A stretch of 64,000 nt of DNA, from positions 5,766,001 through 5,830,000 of the forward strand of contig OZ020244.1 in the NCBI GenBank assembly GCA_963971285.1, in the 5' to 3' direction. The stretch's first letter is position 1. Every line of letters begins with the position of its first letter. The DNA comes from Astropecten irregularis. Taxonomy: Eukaryota > Echinodermata > Asteroidea > Paxillosida > Astropectinidae. Shown piece after piece: positions 19,396-34,300 of the stretch. Both the position numbers and the translations under genes were made by a program. The notes beneath the pieces were generated by a model. It worked only from the letters and a program-made list of their open reading frames with translations. It had not been told where the DNA came from and searched no databases.

Positions 19396-20564
19396 GATGC
19401 AAAAAGGGGGAAAAATCCGAGTGCGGGGTCCGAGGGTTTCTTACACCCGACGGTCGCAGAGGGGTAAAGCAGTGGGGTCAAGGACCCGCCGTGCCGCACG
19501 ACCGAGGCCTTCGCAGCGAATTTTTTTTTAAATCTTTAAGTGTACGCCGTAACTTGAACATTTCCAATTAGGAAATTTAACAGGTATAAAAAACACTCAC
19601 ACATAGAATCACGGAGACAGGCTTAATATTAAACTGTTCCTCCTGACATTTCAAACGAGAAATAAAAAGATGCAAAAGTTAAGCAGACCGTCAGGTGTTC
19701 AGGGGCACGCGATTTACCGGGATACTTTCAACCAGCTTACCGGCTCCCATATAGTACCCATAGGCTTACTGGCAAGCCGACTACTGCATATCCTCCCCAC
19801 CATTGAGACCTTAGCCTGACATGCAAAGCTCTGAAGGACTAAGAGGGAGAAACAAGGCGGCCCCTGGACCATCGCGGTGCCAGGGTCCGCACATGCCATG
19901 TTCCATTCATTATCAGAGAGTCAGGATCGGAGAATCGAACCCAGGCTGCCGGAAGTCTGAGCGGTGGTACCATCGCTTATCCCACCGAGCCAGAAGCGTT
20001 GGTGACAACCCGGCAGTTTCTAAAACTATTTATACCAGACAATTGACAGGAGAAAAACATTAAACAAAATTACTGAGAGCACATCGGGGCTCGAACCCGG
20101 GCCAAGTAATTCAAAGTCCCTTTCCCTAACCACTCGGCCACATCACATGTATTGACGGTGTCATGGAATGTAGCAATGAAGTGATTGTCGATACCCTATT
20201 GGCTTAAAATCACTCGAGCGTGTTATGAACTGTCTCCGTAGTCATGTATAACCCGCTATGGAATCACCTAATCCAAGTCCTAATCCAAGACTTTGTAGCA
20301 ACATTTTCAAAACTTTAGGGCAAAGTGCTTGCCACCTGGTCTTGCCAGAGGTCGCGGAGACGTCTCTCCTTGGTGAGAGCGTAAGCCATTTTATGTTGGA
20401 GACGTCTCCGCCATTGGCGGAGACACTTCCCCGACACTCATTACATTCACCAATATTGAACAGACACTTCTTATACAAGTATTTTCTAAGCCCTGTGTGG
20501 GATGTCTTTAAAAACAATGGATGCCGAACCCGGTAACCAGAGTTTAGACTTTCACATAGAAACT
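19396..20564 (-). repeat. S module copy 3
   Basis: As copy 1, with gggggaaaaa at the start (one base shorter) and gcgatttaccgg in the body, shared with copies 4-7. It has gaactgtctccg, shared with copies 6 and 7 only. Confidence 0.7.
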
Positions 20565-20698
20565 GATCCATGTAAAACACCGAAAGATGAAGGCAGTTAC
20601 TATTTGATTCATGTAAAACGCCACAACATGAGGACGTTATTTGGTTAATGGAAACATCGCAATGTGACGACGTTGCTATATGATTCATGTAAAACACC

Positions 20699-21054
20699 GA
20701 TGCAAAAGTGTGGGGGAAGATCCGAGTGCGGGGATCCAAGTTTCCGAGGGATTCTTCGACCCGACAGCCACAGGAGGTTCCAGCAGTGGGCTTCACCAAG
20801 GACCCCGCCGTGCCGCAAGGCCGAGGCCTTCGCACCGAGTGGCACGGGCCGTTTTGGCCGCAGACTCCGAGAAACGGCCACCTCCGAGTAGCGTTCCGGC
20901 AGCGAGAGGTACGCTGTGGCAGACGGCCCAGATTTTGGCTGCATTAACCACGGCCCTTTTTGGCCACAAGAGTCCGAGAAACTGCCTCGTGTAAGGCGGC
21001 AGGGAAAGGTCTGCCATGGCGACCGGCGGAGGACTCTCGCTCCAAGAGGTAGTA
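20699..21054. repeat. GC-rich module, subtype A2 (copy 3)
   Basis: A module whose first 40 bp are B-like (tgtgggggaagatcc) followed by gggatccaagtttcc. This is a hybrid start shared with the modules at 31057 and 39658. Confidence 0.85.
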
Positions 21055-22157
21055 TGGCGACAGTTATTATTTGTTTTATGTAAAACACCGGACTATGAGG
21101 AGAGTTACTATTTGATTTATGTAAAACGCCACAATATGACCACAGTTACTATTTGATTCATGTAAAACACCACAATATGACGACAGCTACTATTTGATTC
21201 ATGCAAAACACCACAATATGACGACAGCTACTATTCGATTCATGTAAAACACCACAATATGACGACAGCTACTATTTGATTCATGTAAAACACCGCAATA
21301 AAAACGACAGCTACTATCTGATTCATGTAAAACACCACAATATGACGACAGCTACTATTCGATTCATGTAAAACACCACAATATGATGGCAGTTACTATC
21401 TGATTCGTGTAAGACACCGCAATAATGATGGCAGTTACTATTTGATTCATGTAAAACGCCACAATATGATGACAGTAACTATTTGATTCATGTAAAACGC
21501 CGCAATATGGTGGCAGTTACTATTTGATTCATGTAAAGCACCGCAATTTGACTACAGTTACTATTTTATTAATTTAAAAACGACGCAATATGATGGCGGT
21601 TACTATTTTACTCATGTAAACACCGGAATATGACAACAGTTACTATCTGATTCATATAAAACATCAGAATATGATGACAGTTACTGTACTATTTGATTCA
21701 TGTAAAACGCCACAATATGACGACAGCTACTATTGATTCATGTAAAACACCACAATATGACGACAGCTACTATTCGATTCATGTAAAACACCACAATATG
21801 ACGACAGCTACTATTTGATTCATGTAAAACACCGCAATAAAAACGACAGCTACTATTTGATTCATGTAAAACACCACAATATGACGACAGCTACTATTCG
21901 ATTCATGTAAAACACCACAATATGACGACAGCTACTATTTGATTCATGTAAAACACCGCAATAAAAACGACAGCTACTATTTGATTCATGTAAAACACCA
22001 CAATATGACGACAGCTACTATTCGATTCATGTAAAACACCACAATATGACGACAGCTACTATTTGATTCATGTAAAACGCCACAATATGAGGACGTTATT
22101 TGGTTAATGGAAACACCGCAATGTGACGACGTTGCTATATGATTCATGTAAAACACC

Positions 22158-22519
22158 GATGCAAAAGTGTGGGGGAAGATCCGAGTGCGGGGTCCAAGTA
22201 TCCGAGGGATTCTTCGACCTGACTGCCGCAGGAGGTTCCAGCAGTGGACTTCACCAACGACCCCGCCGTGCCACAAGGCCGAGGCCTTCGCACCGAGTGG
22301 CACGGGCCGTTTTGGCCGCAGACTCCGAGAAACGGCCGCCTCTGAGTAGCGTTGCGGCAGCGAGAGGTACGCTGTGGCAGACGGCCCAGATTTTGGCTGC
22401 GTTAACCACGGCCCTTTTTGGCCACATGGCACATGAGTCCGAGAAACTGCCTCGTGTAAGGCGACAGGGAAAGGTCTGCCATGGCGACCGGCGGAGGACT
22501 CTCGCTCCAAGAGGTAGTA
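22158..22519. repeat. GC-rich module, subtype B1 (V haplotype)
   Basis: Carries aggcgacaggg; paired with the B2 module 888 bp downstream. Confidence 0.85.
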
Positions 22520-23045
22520 TGGCGACAGTTATTATTTGTTTTATGTAAAACACCGGACTATGAGGAGAGTTACTATTTGATTTATGTAAAACGCCACAAT
22601 ATGACCACAGTTACTATTTGATTCATGTAAAACACCACAATATGATGACAGTTACTATTTGATTCATGTAAAACGCCGCAATATGGTGGCAGTTACTATT
22701 TGATTCATGTAAAGCACCGCAATTTGACTACAGTTACTATTTTATTAATTTAAAAACGACGCAATATGATGGCAGTTACTATTTTACTCATGTAACCACC
22801 GGAATATGACAACAGTTACTATCTGATTCATATAAAACATCAGAATATGATGACAGTTACTGTACTTTTTGATTCATGTAAAACACCACAATATGACGAC
22901 AGCTACTATTCGATTCATGTAAAACACCACAATATGACGACAGCTACTATTTGATTCATGTAAAACGCCACAATATGAGGACGTTATTTGGTTAATGGAA
23001 ACACCGCAATGTGACGACGTTGCTATATGATTCATGTAAAACACC

Positions 23046-23406
23046 GATGCAAAAGTGTGGGGGAGATCCGAGTGCGGGGTCCAAGTATCCGAGGGATTCT
23101 TCGACCTGACTGCCGCAGGAGGTTCCAGCAGTGGACTTCACCAACGACCCCGCCGTGCCACAAGGCCGAGGCCTTCGCACCGAGTGGCACGGGCCGTTTT
23201 GGCCGCAGACTCCGAGAAACGGCCACCTCTGAGTAGCGTTGCGGCAGCGAGAGGTACGCTGTGGCAGACGGCCCAGATTTTGGCTGCGTTAACCACGGCC
23301 CTTTTTGGCCACATGGCACATGAGTCCGAGAAACTGCCTCGTGTAAGGCGGCAGGGAAAGGTCTGCCATGGCGACCGGCGGAGGACTCTCGCTCCAAGAG
23401 GTAGTA
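23046..23406. repeat. GC-rich module, subtype B2
   Basis: B2 differs from B1 by one base missing (tgtgggggagatcc) and ggccacctctgag for ggccgcctctgag. It is followed by the L flank. Confidence 0.85.
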
Positions 23407-24783
23407 TGGCGACAGTTATTATTTGTTTTATGTAAAACACCGGACTATGAGGAGAGTTACTATTTGATTTATGTAAAACGCCACAATATGACCACAGTTA
23501 ATATTTGATTTAGGTAAAACACCGGTATATAAGGAGAGATACTATCTGATTCATGTAAAACGCCGCAATATGAACACCGGAATGTAAGGAGAGTTACTAC
23601 TTGTATCTCATTCAAATAAATCACCAAAATATGACGACAGGTACTATTTTACTCAAGTAAAACACCGGAATATGATGACAGTTACTATTTGTTTTAAGTA
23701 AACTTTTGTACTGCAATATGAGGAGAGTTACTATTCGATTCATGTAAAACACCACAATATGACGACAGCTACTATTTGATTCTTGTAAAACACCACAATA
23801 TGACGACATTTACTATTTGATTCATGTAAAGCACCGCAATTTGACTACAGTTACTATTTTATTAATTTAAAAACGACGCAATATGATGACAGTTACTATT
23901 TTACTCATGTAACCATCGGAATATGACAACAGTTACTATCTGATTCATATAAAACATCAGAATATGATGACAGTTACTCTACTATTAGATTCATGTAAAG
24001 CGCCGCAATATGATGACAGTTACTATCTGATTCGTGTAAGACACCGCAATATGGTGGCAGTTACTATTTGATTCATGTAAAACGCCACAATATGATGGCA
24101 GTTACTATTTGATTCATGTAAAACGCCGCAATATGGTGGCAGTTACTATTTGATTCATGTAAAGCACCGCAATTTGACTACAGTTACTATTTTATTAATT
24201 TAAAAACGACGCAATATGATGGCGGTTACTATTTTACTCATGTAAACACCGGAATATGACAACAGTTACTATCTGATTCATATAAAACATCAGAATATGA
24301 TGACAGTTACTGTACTATTTGATTCATGTAAAACGCCACAATATGACGACAGCTACTATTGATTCATGTAAAACACCACAATATGACGACAGCTACTATT
24401 CGATTCATGTAAAACACCACAATATGACGACAGCTACTATTTGATTCATGTAAAACACCGCAATAAAAACGACAGCTACTATTTGATTCATGTAAAACAC
24501 CACAATATGACGACAGCTACTATTCGATTCATGTAAAACACCACAATATGACGACAGCTACTATTTGATTCATGTAAAACACCGCAATAAAAACGACAGC
24601 TACTATTTGATTCATGTAAAACACCACAATATGACGACAGCTACTATTCGATTCATGTAAAACACCACAATATGACGACAGCTACTATTTGATTCATGTA
24701 AAACGCCACAATATGAGGACGTTATTTGGTTAATGGAAACACCGCAATGTGACGACGTTGCTATATGATTCATGTAAAACACC

Positions 24784-25145
24784 GATGCAAAAGTGTGGGG
24801 GAAGATCCGAGTGCGGGGTCCAAGTATCCGAGGGATTCTTCGACCTGACTGCCGCAGGAGGTTCCAGCAGTGGACTTCACCAACGACCCCGCCGTGCCAC
24901 AAGGCCGAGGCCTTCGCACCGAGTGGCACGGGCCGTTTTGGCCGCAGACTCCGAGAAACGGCCGCCTCTGAGTAGCGTTGCGGCAGCGAGAGGTACGCTG
25001 TGGCAGACGGCCCAGATTTTGGCTGCGTTAACCACGGCCCTTTTTGGCCACATGGCACATGAGTCCGAGAAACTGCCTCGTGTAAGGCGACAGGGAAAGG
25101 TCTGCCATGGCGACCGGCGGAGGACTCTCGCTCCAAGAGGTAGTA
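24784..25145. repeat. GC-rich module, subtype B1 (V haplotype)
   Basis: Offset 2,626 bp from the copy at 22158, with the same aggcgacaggg variant. Confidence 0.85.
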
Positions 25146-25671
25146 TGGCGACAGTTATTATTTGTTTTATGTAAAACACCGGACTATGAGGAGAGTTACT
25201 ATTTGATTTATGTAAAACGCCACAATATGACCACAGTTACTATTTGATTCATGTAAAACACCACAATATGATGACAGTTACTATTTGATTCATGTAAAAC
25301 GCCGCAATATGGTGGCAGTTACTATTTGATTCATGTAAAGCACCGCAATTTGACTACAGTTACTATTTTATTAATTTAAAAACGACGCAATATGATGGCA
25401 GTTACTATTTTACTCATGTAACCACCGGAATATGACAACAGTTACTATCTGATTCATATAAAACATCAGAATATGATGACAGTTACTGTACTTTTTGATT
25501 CATGTAAAACACCACAATATGACGACAGCTACTATTCGATTCATGTAAAACACCACAATATGACGACAGCTACTATTTGATTCATGTAAAACGCCACAAT
25601 ATGAGGACGTTATTTGGTTAATGGAAACACCGCAATGTGACGACGTTGCTATATGATTCATGTAAAACACC

Positions 25672-26032
25672 GATGCAAAAGTGTGGTGGAGATCCGAGTG
25701 CGGGGTCCAAGTATCCGAGGGATTCTTCGACCTGACTGCCGCAGGAGGTTCCAGCAGTGGACTTCACCAACGACCCCGCCGTGCCACAAGGCCGAGGCCT
25801 TCGCACCGAGTGGCACGGGCCGTTTTGGCCGCAGACTCCGAGAAACGGCCACCTCTGAGTAGCGTTGCGGCAGCGAGAGGTACGCTGTGGCAGACGGCCC
25901 AGATTTTGGCTGCGTTAACCACGGCCCTTTTTGGCCACATGGCACATGAGTCCGAGAAACTGCCTCGTGTAAGGCGGCAGGGAAAGGTCTGCCATGGCGA
26001 CCGGCGGAGGACTCTCGCTCCAAGAGGTAGTA
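25672..26032. repeat. GC-rich module, subtype B2
   Basis: B2 with private tgtggtggagatcc. Confidence 0.85.
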
Positions 26033-27076
26033 TGGCGACAGTTATTATTTGTTTTATGTAAAACACCGGACTATGAGGAGAGTTACTATTTGATTTATGT
26101 AAAACGCCACAATATGACCACAGTTAATATTTGATTTAGGTAAAACACCGGTATATAAGGAGAGATACTATCTGATTCATGTAAAACGCCGCAATATGAA
26201 CACCGGAATGTAAGGAGAGTTACTACTTGTATCTCATTCAAATAAATCACCAAAATATGACGACAGGTACTATTTTACTCAAGTAAAACACCGGAATATG
26301 ATGACAGTTACTATTTGTTTTAAGTAAACTTTTGTACTGCAATATGAGGAGAGTTACTATTCGATTCATGTAAAACACCACAATATGACGACAGCTACTA
26401 TTTGATTCTTGTAAAACACCACAATATGACGACATTTACTATTTGATTCATGTAAAGCACCGCAATTTGACTACAGTTACTATTTTATTAATTTAAAAAC
26501 GACGCAATATGATGACAGTTACTATTTTACTCATGTAACCATCGGAATATGACAACAGTTACTATCTGATTCATATAAAACATCAGAATATGATGACAGT
26601 TACTGTACTATTTGATTCATGTAAAACGCCACAATATGACGACAGCTACTATTGATTCATGTAAAACACCACAATATGACGACAGCTACTATTCGATTCA
26701 TGTAAAACACCACAATATGACGACAGCTACTATTTGATTCATGTAAAACACCGCAATAAAAACGACAGCTACTATTTGATTCATGTAAAACACCACAATA
26801 TGACGACAGCTACTATTCGATTCATGTAAAACACCACAATATGACGACAGCTACTATTTGATTCATGTAAAACACCGCAATAAAAACGACAGCTACTATT
26901 TGATTCATGTAAAACACCACAATATGACGACAGCTACTATTCGATTCATGTAAAACACCACAATATGACGACAGCTACTATTTGATTCATGTAAAACGCC
27001 ACAATATGAGGACGTTATTTGGTTAATGGAAACACCGCAATGTGACGACGTTGCTATATGATTCATGTAAAACACC

Positions 27077-27438
27077 GATGCAAAAGTGTGGGGGAAGATC
27101 CGAGTGCGGGGTCCAAGTATCCGAGGGATTCTTCGACCTGACTGCCGCAGGAGGTTCCAGCAGTGGACTTCACCAACGACCCCGCCGTGCCACAAGGCCG
27201 AGGCCTTCGCACCGAGTGGCACGGGCCGTTTTGGCCGCAGACTCCGAGAAACGGCCGCCTCTGAGTAGCGTTGCGGCAGCGAGAGGTACGCTGTGGCAGA
27301 CGGCCCAGATTTTGGCTGCGTTAACCACGGCCCTTTTTGGCCACATGGCACATGAGTCCGAGAAACTGCCTCGTGTAAGGCGACAGGGAAAGGTCTGCCA
27401 TGGCGACCGGCGGAGGACTCTCGCTCCAAGAGGTAGTA
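27077..27438. repeat. GC-rich module, subtype B1 (V haplotype)
   Basis: Offset 2,293 bp from the copy at 24784; aggcgacaggg present. Confidence 0.85.
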
Positions 27439-27964
27439 TGGCGACAGTTATTATTTGTTTTATGTAAAACACCGGACTATGAGGAGAGTTACTATTTGAT
27501 TTATGTAAAACGCCACAATATGACCACAGTTACTATTTGATTCATGTAAAACACCACAATATGATGACAGTTACTATTTGATTCATGTAAAACGCCGCAA
27601 TATGGTGGCAGTTACTATTTGATTCATGTAAAGCACCGCAATTTGACTACAGTTACTATTTTATTAATTTAAAAACGACGCAATATGATGGCAGTTACTA
27701 TTTTACTCATGTAACCACCGGAATATGACAACAGTTACTATCTGATTCATATAAAACATCAGAATATGATGACAGTTACTGTACTTTTTGATTCATGTAA
27801 AACACCACAATATGACGACAGCTACTATTCGATTCATGTAAAACACCACAATATGACGACAGCTACTATTTGATTCATGTAAAACGCCACAATATGAGGA
27901 CGTTATTTGGTTAATGGAAACACCGCAATGTGACGACGTTGCTATATGAGTCATGTAAAACACC

Positions 27965-28325
27965 GATACAAAAGTGTGGGGGAGATCCGAGTGCGGGGTC
28001 CAAGTATCCGAGGGATTCTTCGACCTGACTGCCGCAGGAGGTTCCAGCAGTGGACTTCACCAACGACCCCGCCGTGCCACAAGGCCGAGGCCTTCGCACC
28101 GAGTGGCACGGGCCGTTTTGGCCGCAGACTCCGAGAAACGGCCACCTCTGAGTAGCGTTGCGGCAGCGAGAGGTACGCTGTGGCAGACGGCCCAGATTTT
28201 GGCTGCGTTAACCACGGCCCTTTTTGGCCACATGGCACATGAGTCCGAGAAACTGCCTCGTGTAAGGCGGCAGGGAAAGGTCTGCCATGGCGACCGGCGG
28301 AGGACTCTCGCTCCAAGAGGTAGTA
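27965..28325. repeat. GC-rich module, subtype B2
   Basis: B2 with private gatacaaaag, preceded by atatgagtcatg for atatgattcatg. Confidence 0.85.
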
Positions 28326-29753
28326 TGGCGACAGTTATTATTTGTTTTATGTAAAACACCGGACTATGAGGAGAGTTACTATTTGATTTATGTAAAACGC
28401 CACAATATGACCACAGTTAATATTTGATTTAGGTAAAACACCGGTATATAAGGAGAGATACTATCTGATTCATGTAAAACGCCGCAATATGAACACCGGA
28501 ATGTAAGGAGAGTTACTACTTGTATCTCATTCAAATAAATCACCAAAATATGACGACAGGTACTATTTTACTCAAGTAAAACACCGGAATATGATGACAG
28601 TTACTATTTGTTTTAAGTAAACTTTTGTACTGCAATATGAGGAGAGTTACTATTCGATTCATGTAAAACACCACAATATGACGACAGCTACTATTTGATT
28701 CTTGTAAAACACCACAATATGACGACATTTACTATTTGATTCATGTAAAGCACCGCAATTTGACTACAGTTACTATTTTATTAATTTAAAAACGACGCAA
28801 TATGATGACAGTTACTATTTTACTCATGTAACCATCGGAATATGACAACAGTTACTATCTGATTCATATAAAACATCAGAATATGATGACAGTTACTCTA
28901 CTATTAGATTCATGTAAAGCGCCGCAATATGATGACAGTTACTATCTGATTCGTGTAAGACACCGCAATATGATGGCAGTTACTATTTGATTCATGTAAA
29001 ACGCCACAATATGATGGCAGTTACTATTTGATTCATGTAAAACGCCGCAATATGGTGGCAGTTACTATTTGATTCATGTAAAGTACCGCAATTTGACTAC
29101 AGTTACTATTTTATTAATTTAAAAACGACGCAATATGATGGCAGTTACTATTTTACTCATGTAACCACCGGAATATGACAACAGTTACTATCTGATTCAT
29201 ATAAAACATCAGAATATGATGACAGTTACTGTACTAGTTCATGTAAAGCGGCCAATATGATGACAGTTACTATTTTATTCATGGAAAACCCCGGAATATG
29301 ACAACAGTTACTATCTGATTCATATAAAACACCAGAATATGATGACAGTTACTGTACTATTTGATTCATGTAAAACGCCGCAATATGGTGGCAGTTACTA
29401 TTTGATTCATGTAAAGCACCGCAATTTGACTACAGTTACTATTTTATTAATTTAAAAACGACGCAATATGATGGCAGTTACTATTTTACTCATGTAACCA
29501 CCGGAATATGACAACAGTTACTATCTGATTCATATAAAACATCAGAATATGATGACAGTTACTGTACTAGTTCATGTAAAGCGGCCAATATGATGACAGT
29601 TACTATTTTATTCATGGAAAACCCCGGAATATGACAACAGTTACTATCTGATTCATATAAAACACCAGAATATGATGACAGTTACTGTACTATTTGATTC
29701 ATGTAAAACGCCACAATATGATGGCAGTTACTATTTGATTCATGGAAAACACT

Positions 29754-30922
29754 GATGCAAAAAGGGGGAAAAATCCGAGTGCGGGGTCCGAGGGTTTCTT
29801 ACACCCGACGGTCGCAGAGGGGTCAAGCAGTGGGGTCAAGGACCCGCCGTGCCGCACGACCGAGGCCTTCGCAGCGAATTTTTTTTTAAATCTTTAAGTG
29901 TACGCCGTAACTTGAACATTTCCAATTAGGAATTTTAACAGGTATAAAAAACACTCACACATAGAATCACGGAGACAGGCTTAATATTAAACTGTTCCTC
30001 CTGACATTTCAAACGAGAAATAAAAAGATGCAAAAGTTAAGCAGACCGTCAGGTGTTCAGGGGCACGCGATTTACCGGGATACTTTCAACCAGCTTACCG
30101 GCTCCCATATAGTACCCATAGGCTTACTGGCAAGCCGACTACTGCATATCCTCCCCACCATTGAGACCTTAGCCTGACATGCAAAGCTCTGAAGGACTAA
30201 GAGGGAGAAACAAGGCGGCCCCTGGACCATCGCGGTGCCAGGGTCCGCACATGCCATGTTCCATTCATTATCAGAGAGTCAGGATCGGAGAATCGAACCC
30301 AGGCTGCCGGAAGTCTGAGCGGTGGTACCATCGCTTATCCCACCGAGCCAGAAGCGTTGGTGACAACCCGGCAGTTTCTAAAACTATTTATACCAGACAA
30401 TTGACAGGAGAAAAACATTAAACAAAATTACTGAGAGCACATCGGGGCTCGAACCCGGGCCAAGTAATTCAAAGTCCCTTCCCCTAACCACTCGGCCACA
30501 TCACATGTATTGACGGTGTCATGGAATGTAGCAATGAAGTGATTGTCGATACCCTATTGGCTTAAAATCACTCGAGCGTGTTATGAACAGTCTCCGTAGT
30601 CATGTATAACCCGCTATGGAATCACCTAATCCAAGTCCTAATCCAAGACTTTGTAGCAACATTTTCAAAACTTTAGGGCAAAGTGCTTGCCACCTGGTCT
30701 TGCCAGAGGTCGCGGAGACGTCTCTCCTTGGTGAGAGCGTAAGCCATTTTATGTTGGAGACGTCTCCGCCATTGGCGGAGACACTTCCCCGACACTCATT
30801 ACATTCACCAATATTGAACAGACACTTCTTATACAAGTATTTTCTAAGCCCTGTGTGGGATGTCTTTAAAAACAATGGATGCCGAACCCGGTAACCAGAG
30901 TTTAGACTTTCACATAGAAACT
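29754..30922 (-). repeat. S module copy 4
   Basis: Nearly identical to copy 5 (offset 8,601 bp). Shared marks are aggaattttaac and cccttcccctaacc. Heads lie at about 30289-30350 and 30445-30498. Confidence 0.7.
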
Positions 30923-31056
30923 GATCCATGTAAAACACCGAAAGATGAAGGCAGTTACTATTTGATTCATGTAAAACGCCACAACATGAGGACGTTATTT
31001 GGTTAATGGAAACATCGCAATGTGACGACGTTGCTATATGATTCATGTAAAACACC

Positions 31057-31412
31057 GATGCAAAAGTGTGGGGGAAGATCCGAGTGCGGGGATCCAAGTT
31101 TCCGAGGGATTCTTCGACCCGACAGCCACAGGAGGTTCCAGCAGTGGGCTTCACCAAGGACCCCGCCGTGCCGCAAGGCCGAGGCCTTCGCACCGAGTGG
31201 CACGGGCCGTTTTGGCCGCAGACTCCGAGAAACGGCCACCTCCGAGTAGCGTTCCGGCAGCGAGAGGTACGCTGTGGCAGACGGCCCAGATTTTGGCTGC
31301 ATTAACCACGGCCCTTTTTGGCCACAAGAGTCCGAGAAACTGCCTCGTGTAAGGCGGCAGGGAAAGGTCTGCCATGGCGACCGGCGGAGGACTCTCGCTC
31401 CAAGAGGTAGTA
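31057..31412. repeat. GC-rich module, subtype A2 (copy 4)
   Basis: Hybrid start with gggatccaagtttcc. Confidence 0.85.
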
Positions 31413-32473
31413 TGGCGACAGTTATTATTTGTTTTATGTAAAACACCGGACTATGAGGAGAGTTACTATTTGATTTATGTAAAACGCCACAATATGACCA
31501 CAGTTACTATTTGATTCATGTAAAACACCACAATATGACGACAGCTACTATTTGATTCATGCAAAACACCACAATATGACGACAGCTACTATTCGATTCA
31601 TGTAAAACACCACAATATGACGACAGCTACTATTTGATTCATGTAAAACACCGCAATAAAAACGACAGCTACTATCTGATTCATGTAAAACACCAGAATA
31701 TGACGACAGCTACTATTCGATTCATGTAAAACACCACAATATGATGGCAGTTACTATCTGATTCGTGTAAGACACCGCAATAATGATGGCAGTAACTATT
31801 TGATTCATGTAAAACGCCACAATATGATGACAGTTTCTATTTGATTCATGTAAAACGCCGCAATATGGTGGCAGTTACTATTTGATTCATGTAAAGCACC
31901 GCAATTTGACTACAGTTACTATTTTATTAATTTAAAAACGACGCAATATGATGGCGGTTACTATTTTACTCATGTAAACACCGGAATATGACAACAGTTA
32001 CTATCTGATTCATATAAAACATCAGAATATGATGACAGTTACTGTACTATTTGATTCATGTAAAACGCCACAATATGACGACAGCTACTATTGATTCATG
32101 TAAAACACCACAATATGACGACAGCTACTATTCGATTCATGTAAAACACCACAATATGACGACAGCTACTATTTGATTCATGTAAAACACCACAATATGA
32201 CGACAGCTACTATTCGATTCATGTAAAACACCACAATATGACGACAGCTACTATTTGATTCATGTAAAACACCGCAATAAAAACGACAGCTACTATTTGA
32301 TTCATGTAAAACACCACAATATGACGACAGCTACTATTCGATTCATGTAAAACACCACAATATGACGACAGCTACTATTTGATTCATGTAAAACGCCACA
32401 ATATGAGGACGTTATTTGGTTAATGGAAACACCGCAATGTGACGACGTTGCTATATGATTCATGTAAAACACC

Positions 32474-32835
32474 GATGCAAAAGTGTGGGGGAAGATCCGA
32501 GTGCGGGGTCCAAGTATCCGAGGGATTCTTCGACCTGACTGCCGCAGGAGGTTCCAGCAGTGGACTTCACCAACGACCCCGCCGTGCCACAAGGCCGAGG
32601 CCTTCGCACCGAGTGGCACGGGCCGTTTTGGCCGCAGACTCCGAGAAACGGCCGCCTCTGAGTAGCGTTGCGGCAGCGAGAGGTACGCTGTGGCAGACGG
32701 CCCAGATTTTGGCTGCGTTAACCACGGCCCTTTTTGGCCACATGGCACATGAGTCCGAGAAACTGCCTCGTGTAAGGCGGCAGGGAAAGGTCTGCCATGG
32801 CGACCGGCGGAGGACTCTCGCTCCAAGAGGTAGTA
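32474..32835. repeat. GC-rich module, subtype B1 (unpaired)
   Basis: Has aggcggcaggg. It is followed by the monomer series normally found after A modules (including the rare attcatgcaaaac), not by a B2. The next B1 is 1,465 bp on. Confidence 0.85.
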
Positions 32836-33938
32836 TGGCGACAGTTATTATTTGTTTTATGTAAAACACCGGACTATGAGGAGAGTTACTATTTGATTTA
32901 TGTAAAACGCCACAATATGACCACAGTTACTATTTGATTCATGTAAAACACCACAATATGACGACAGCTACTATTTGATTCATGCAAAACACCACAATAT
33001 GACGACAGCTACTATTCGATTCATGTAAAACACCACAATATGACGACAGCTACTATTTGATTCATGTAAAACACCGCAATAAAAACGACAGCTACTATCT
33101 GATTCATGTAAAACACCACAATATGACGACAGCTACTATTCGATTCATGTAAAACACCACAATATGATGGCAGTTACTATCTGATTCGTGTAAGACACCG
33201 CAATAATGATGGCAGTTACTATTTGATTCATGTAAAACGCCACAATATGATGACAGTTACTATTTGATTCATGTAAAACGCCGCAATATGGTGGCAGTTA
33301 CTATTTGATTCATGTAAAGCACCGCAATTTGACTACAGTTACTATTTTATTAATTTAAAAACGACGCAATATGATGGCGGTTACTATTTTACTCATGTAA
33401 ACACCGGAATATGACAACAGTTACTATCTGATTCATATAAAACATCAGAATATGATGACAGTTACTGTACTATTTGATTCATGTAAAACGCCACAATATG
33501 ACGACAGCTACTATTGATTCATGTAAAACACCACAATATGACGACAGCTACTATTCGATTCATGTAAAACACCACAATATGACGACAGCTACTATTTGAT
33601 TCATGTAAAACACCGCAATAAAAACGACAGCTACTATTTGATTCATGTAAAACACCACAATATGACGACAGCTACTATTCGATTCATGTAAAACACCACA
33701 ATATGACGACAGCTACTATTTGATTCATGTAAAACACCGCAATAAAAACGACAGCTACTATTTGATTCATGTAAAACACCACAATATGACGACAGCTACT
33801 ATTCGATTCATGTAAAACACCACAATATGACGACAGCTACTATTTGATTCATGTAAAACGCCACAATATGAGGACGTTATTTGGTTAATGGAAACACCGC
33901 AATGTGACGACGTTGCTATATGATTCATGTAAAACACC

Positions 33939-34300
33939 GATGCAAAAGTGTGGGGGAAGATCCGAGTGCGGGGTCCAAGTATCCGAGGGATTCTTCGACC
34001 TGACTGCCGCAGGAGGTTCCAGCAGTGGACTTCACCAACGACCCCGCCGTGCCACAAGGCCGAGGCCTTCGCACCGAGTGGCACGGGCCGTTTTGGCCGC
34101 AGACTCCGAGAAACGGCCGCCTCTGAGTAGCGTTGCGGCAGCGAGAGGTACGCTGTGGCAGACGGCCCAGATTTTGGCTGCGTTAACCACGGCCCTTTTT
34201 GGCCACATGGCACATGAGTCCGAGAAACTGCCTCGTGTAAGGCGACAGGGAAAGGTCTGCCATGGCGACCGGCGGAGGACTCTCGCTCCAAGAGGTAGTA
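33939..34300. repeat. GC-rich module, subtype B1 (V haplotype)
   Basis: aggcgacaggg present; paired with B2 at 34827. Confidence 0.85.

Larger units (their letters stand above)
21055..29753. repeat. Satellite block with three B1-B2 module pairs
   Basis: Three successive blocks, offset 2,626 then 2,293 bp, each with a B1 module, a spacer of about 526 bp, a B2 module and the diverged L flank. The three blocks share linked variants (gcgacaggg, gtactttttg, attcaaataaatc). From about 29,100 the 333-bp unit takes over up to S copy 4. No gene. Confidence 0.88.
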
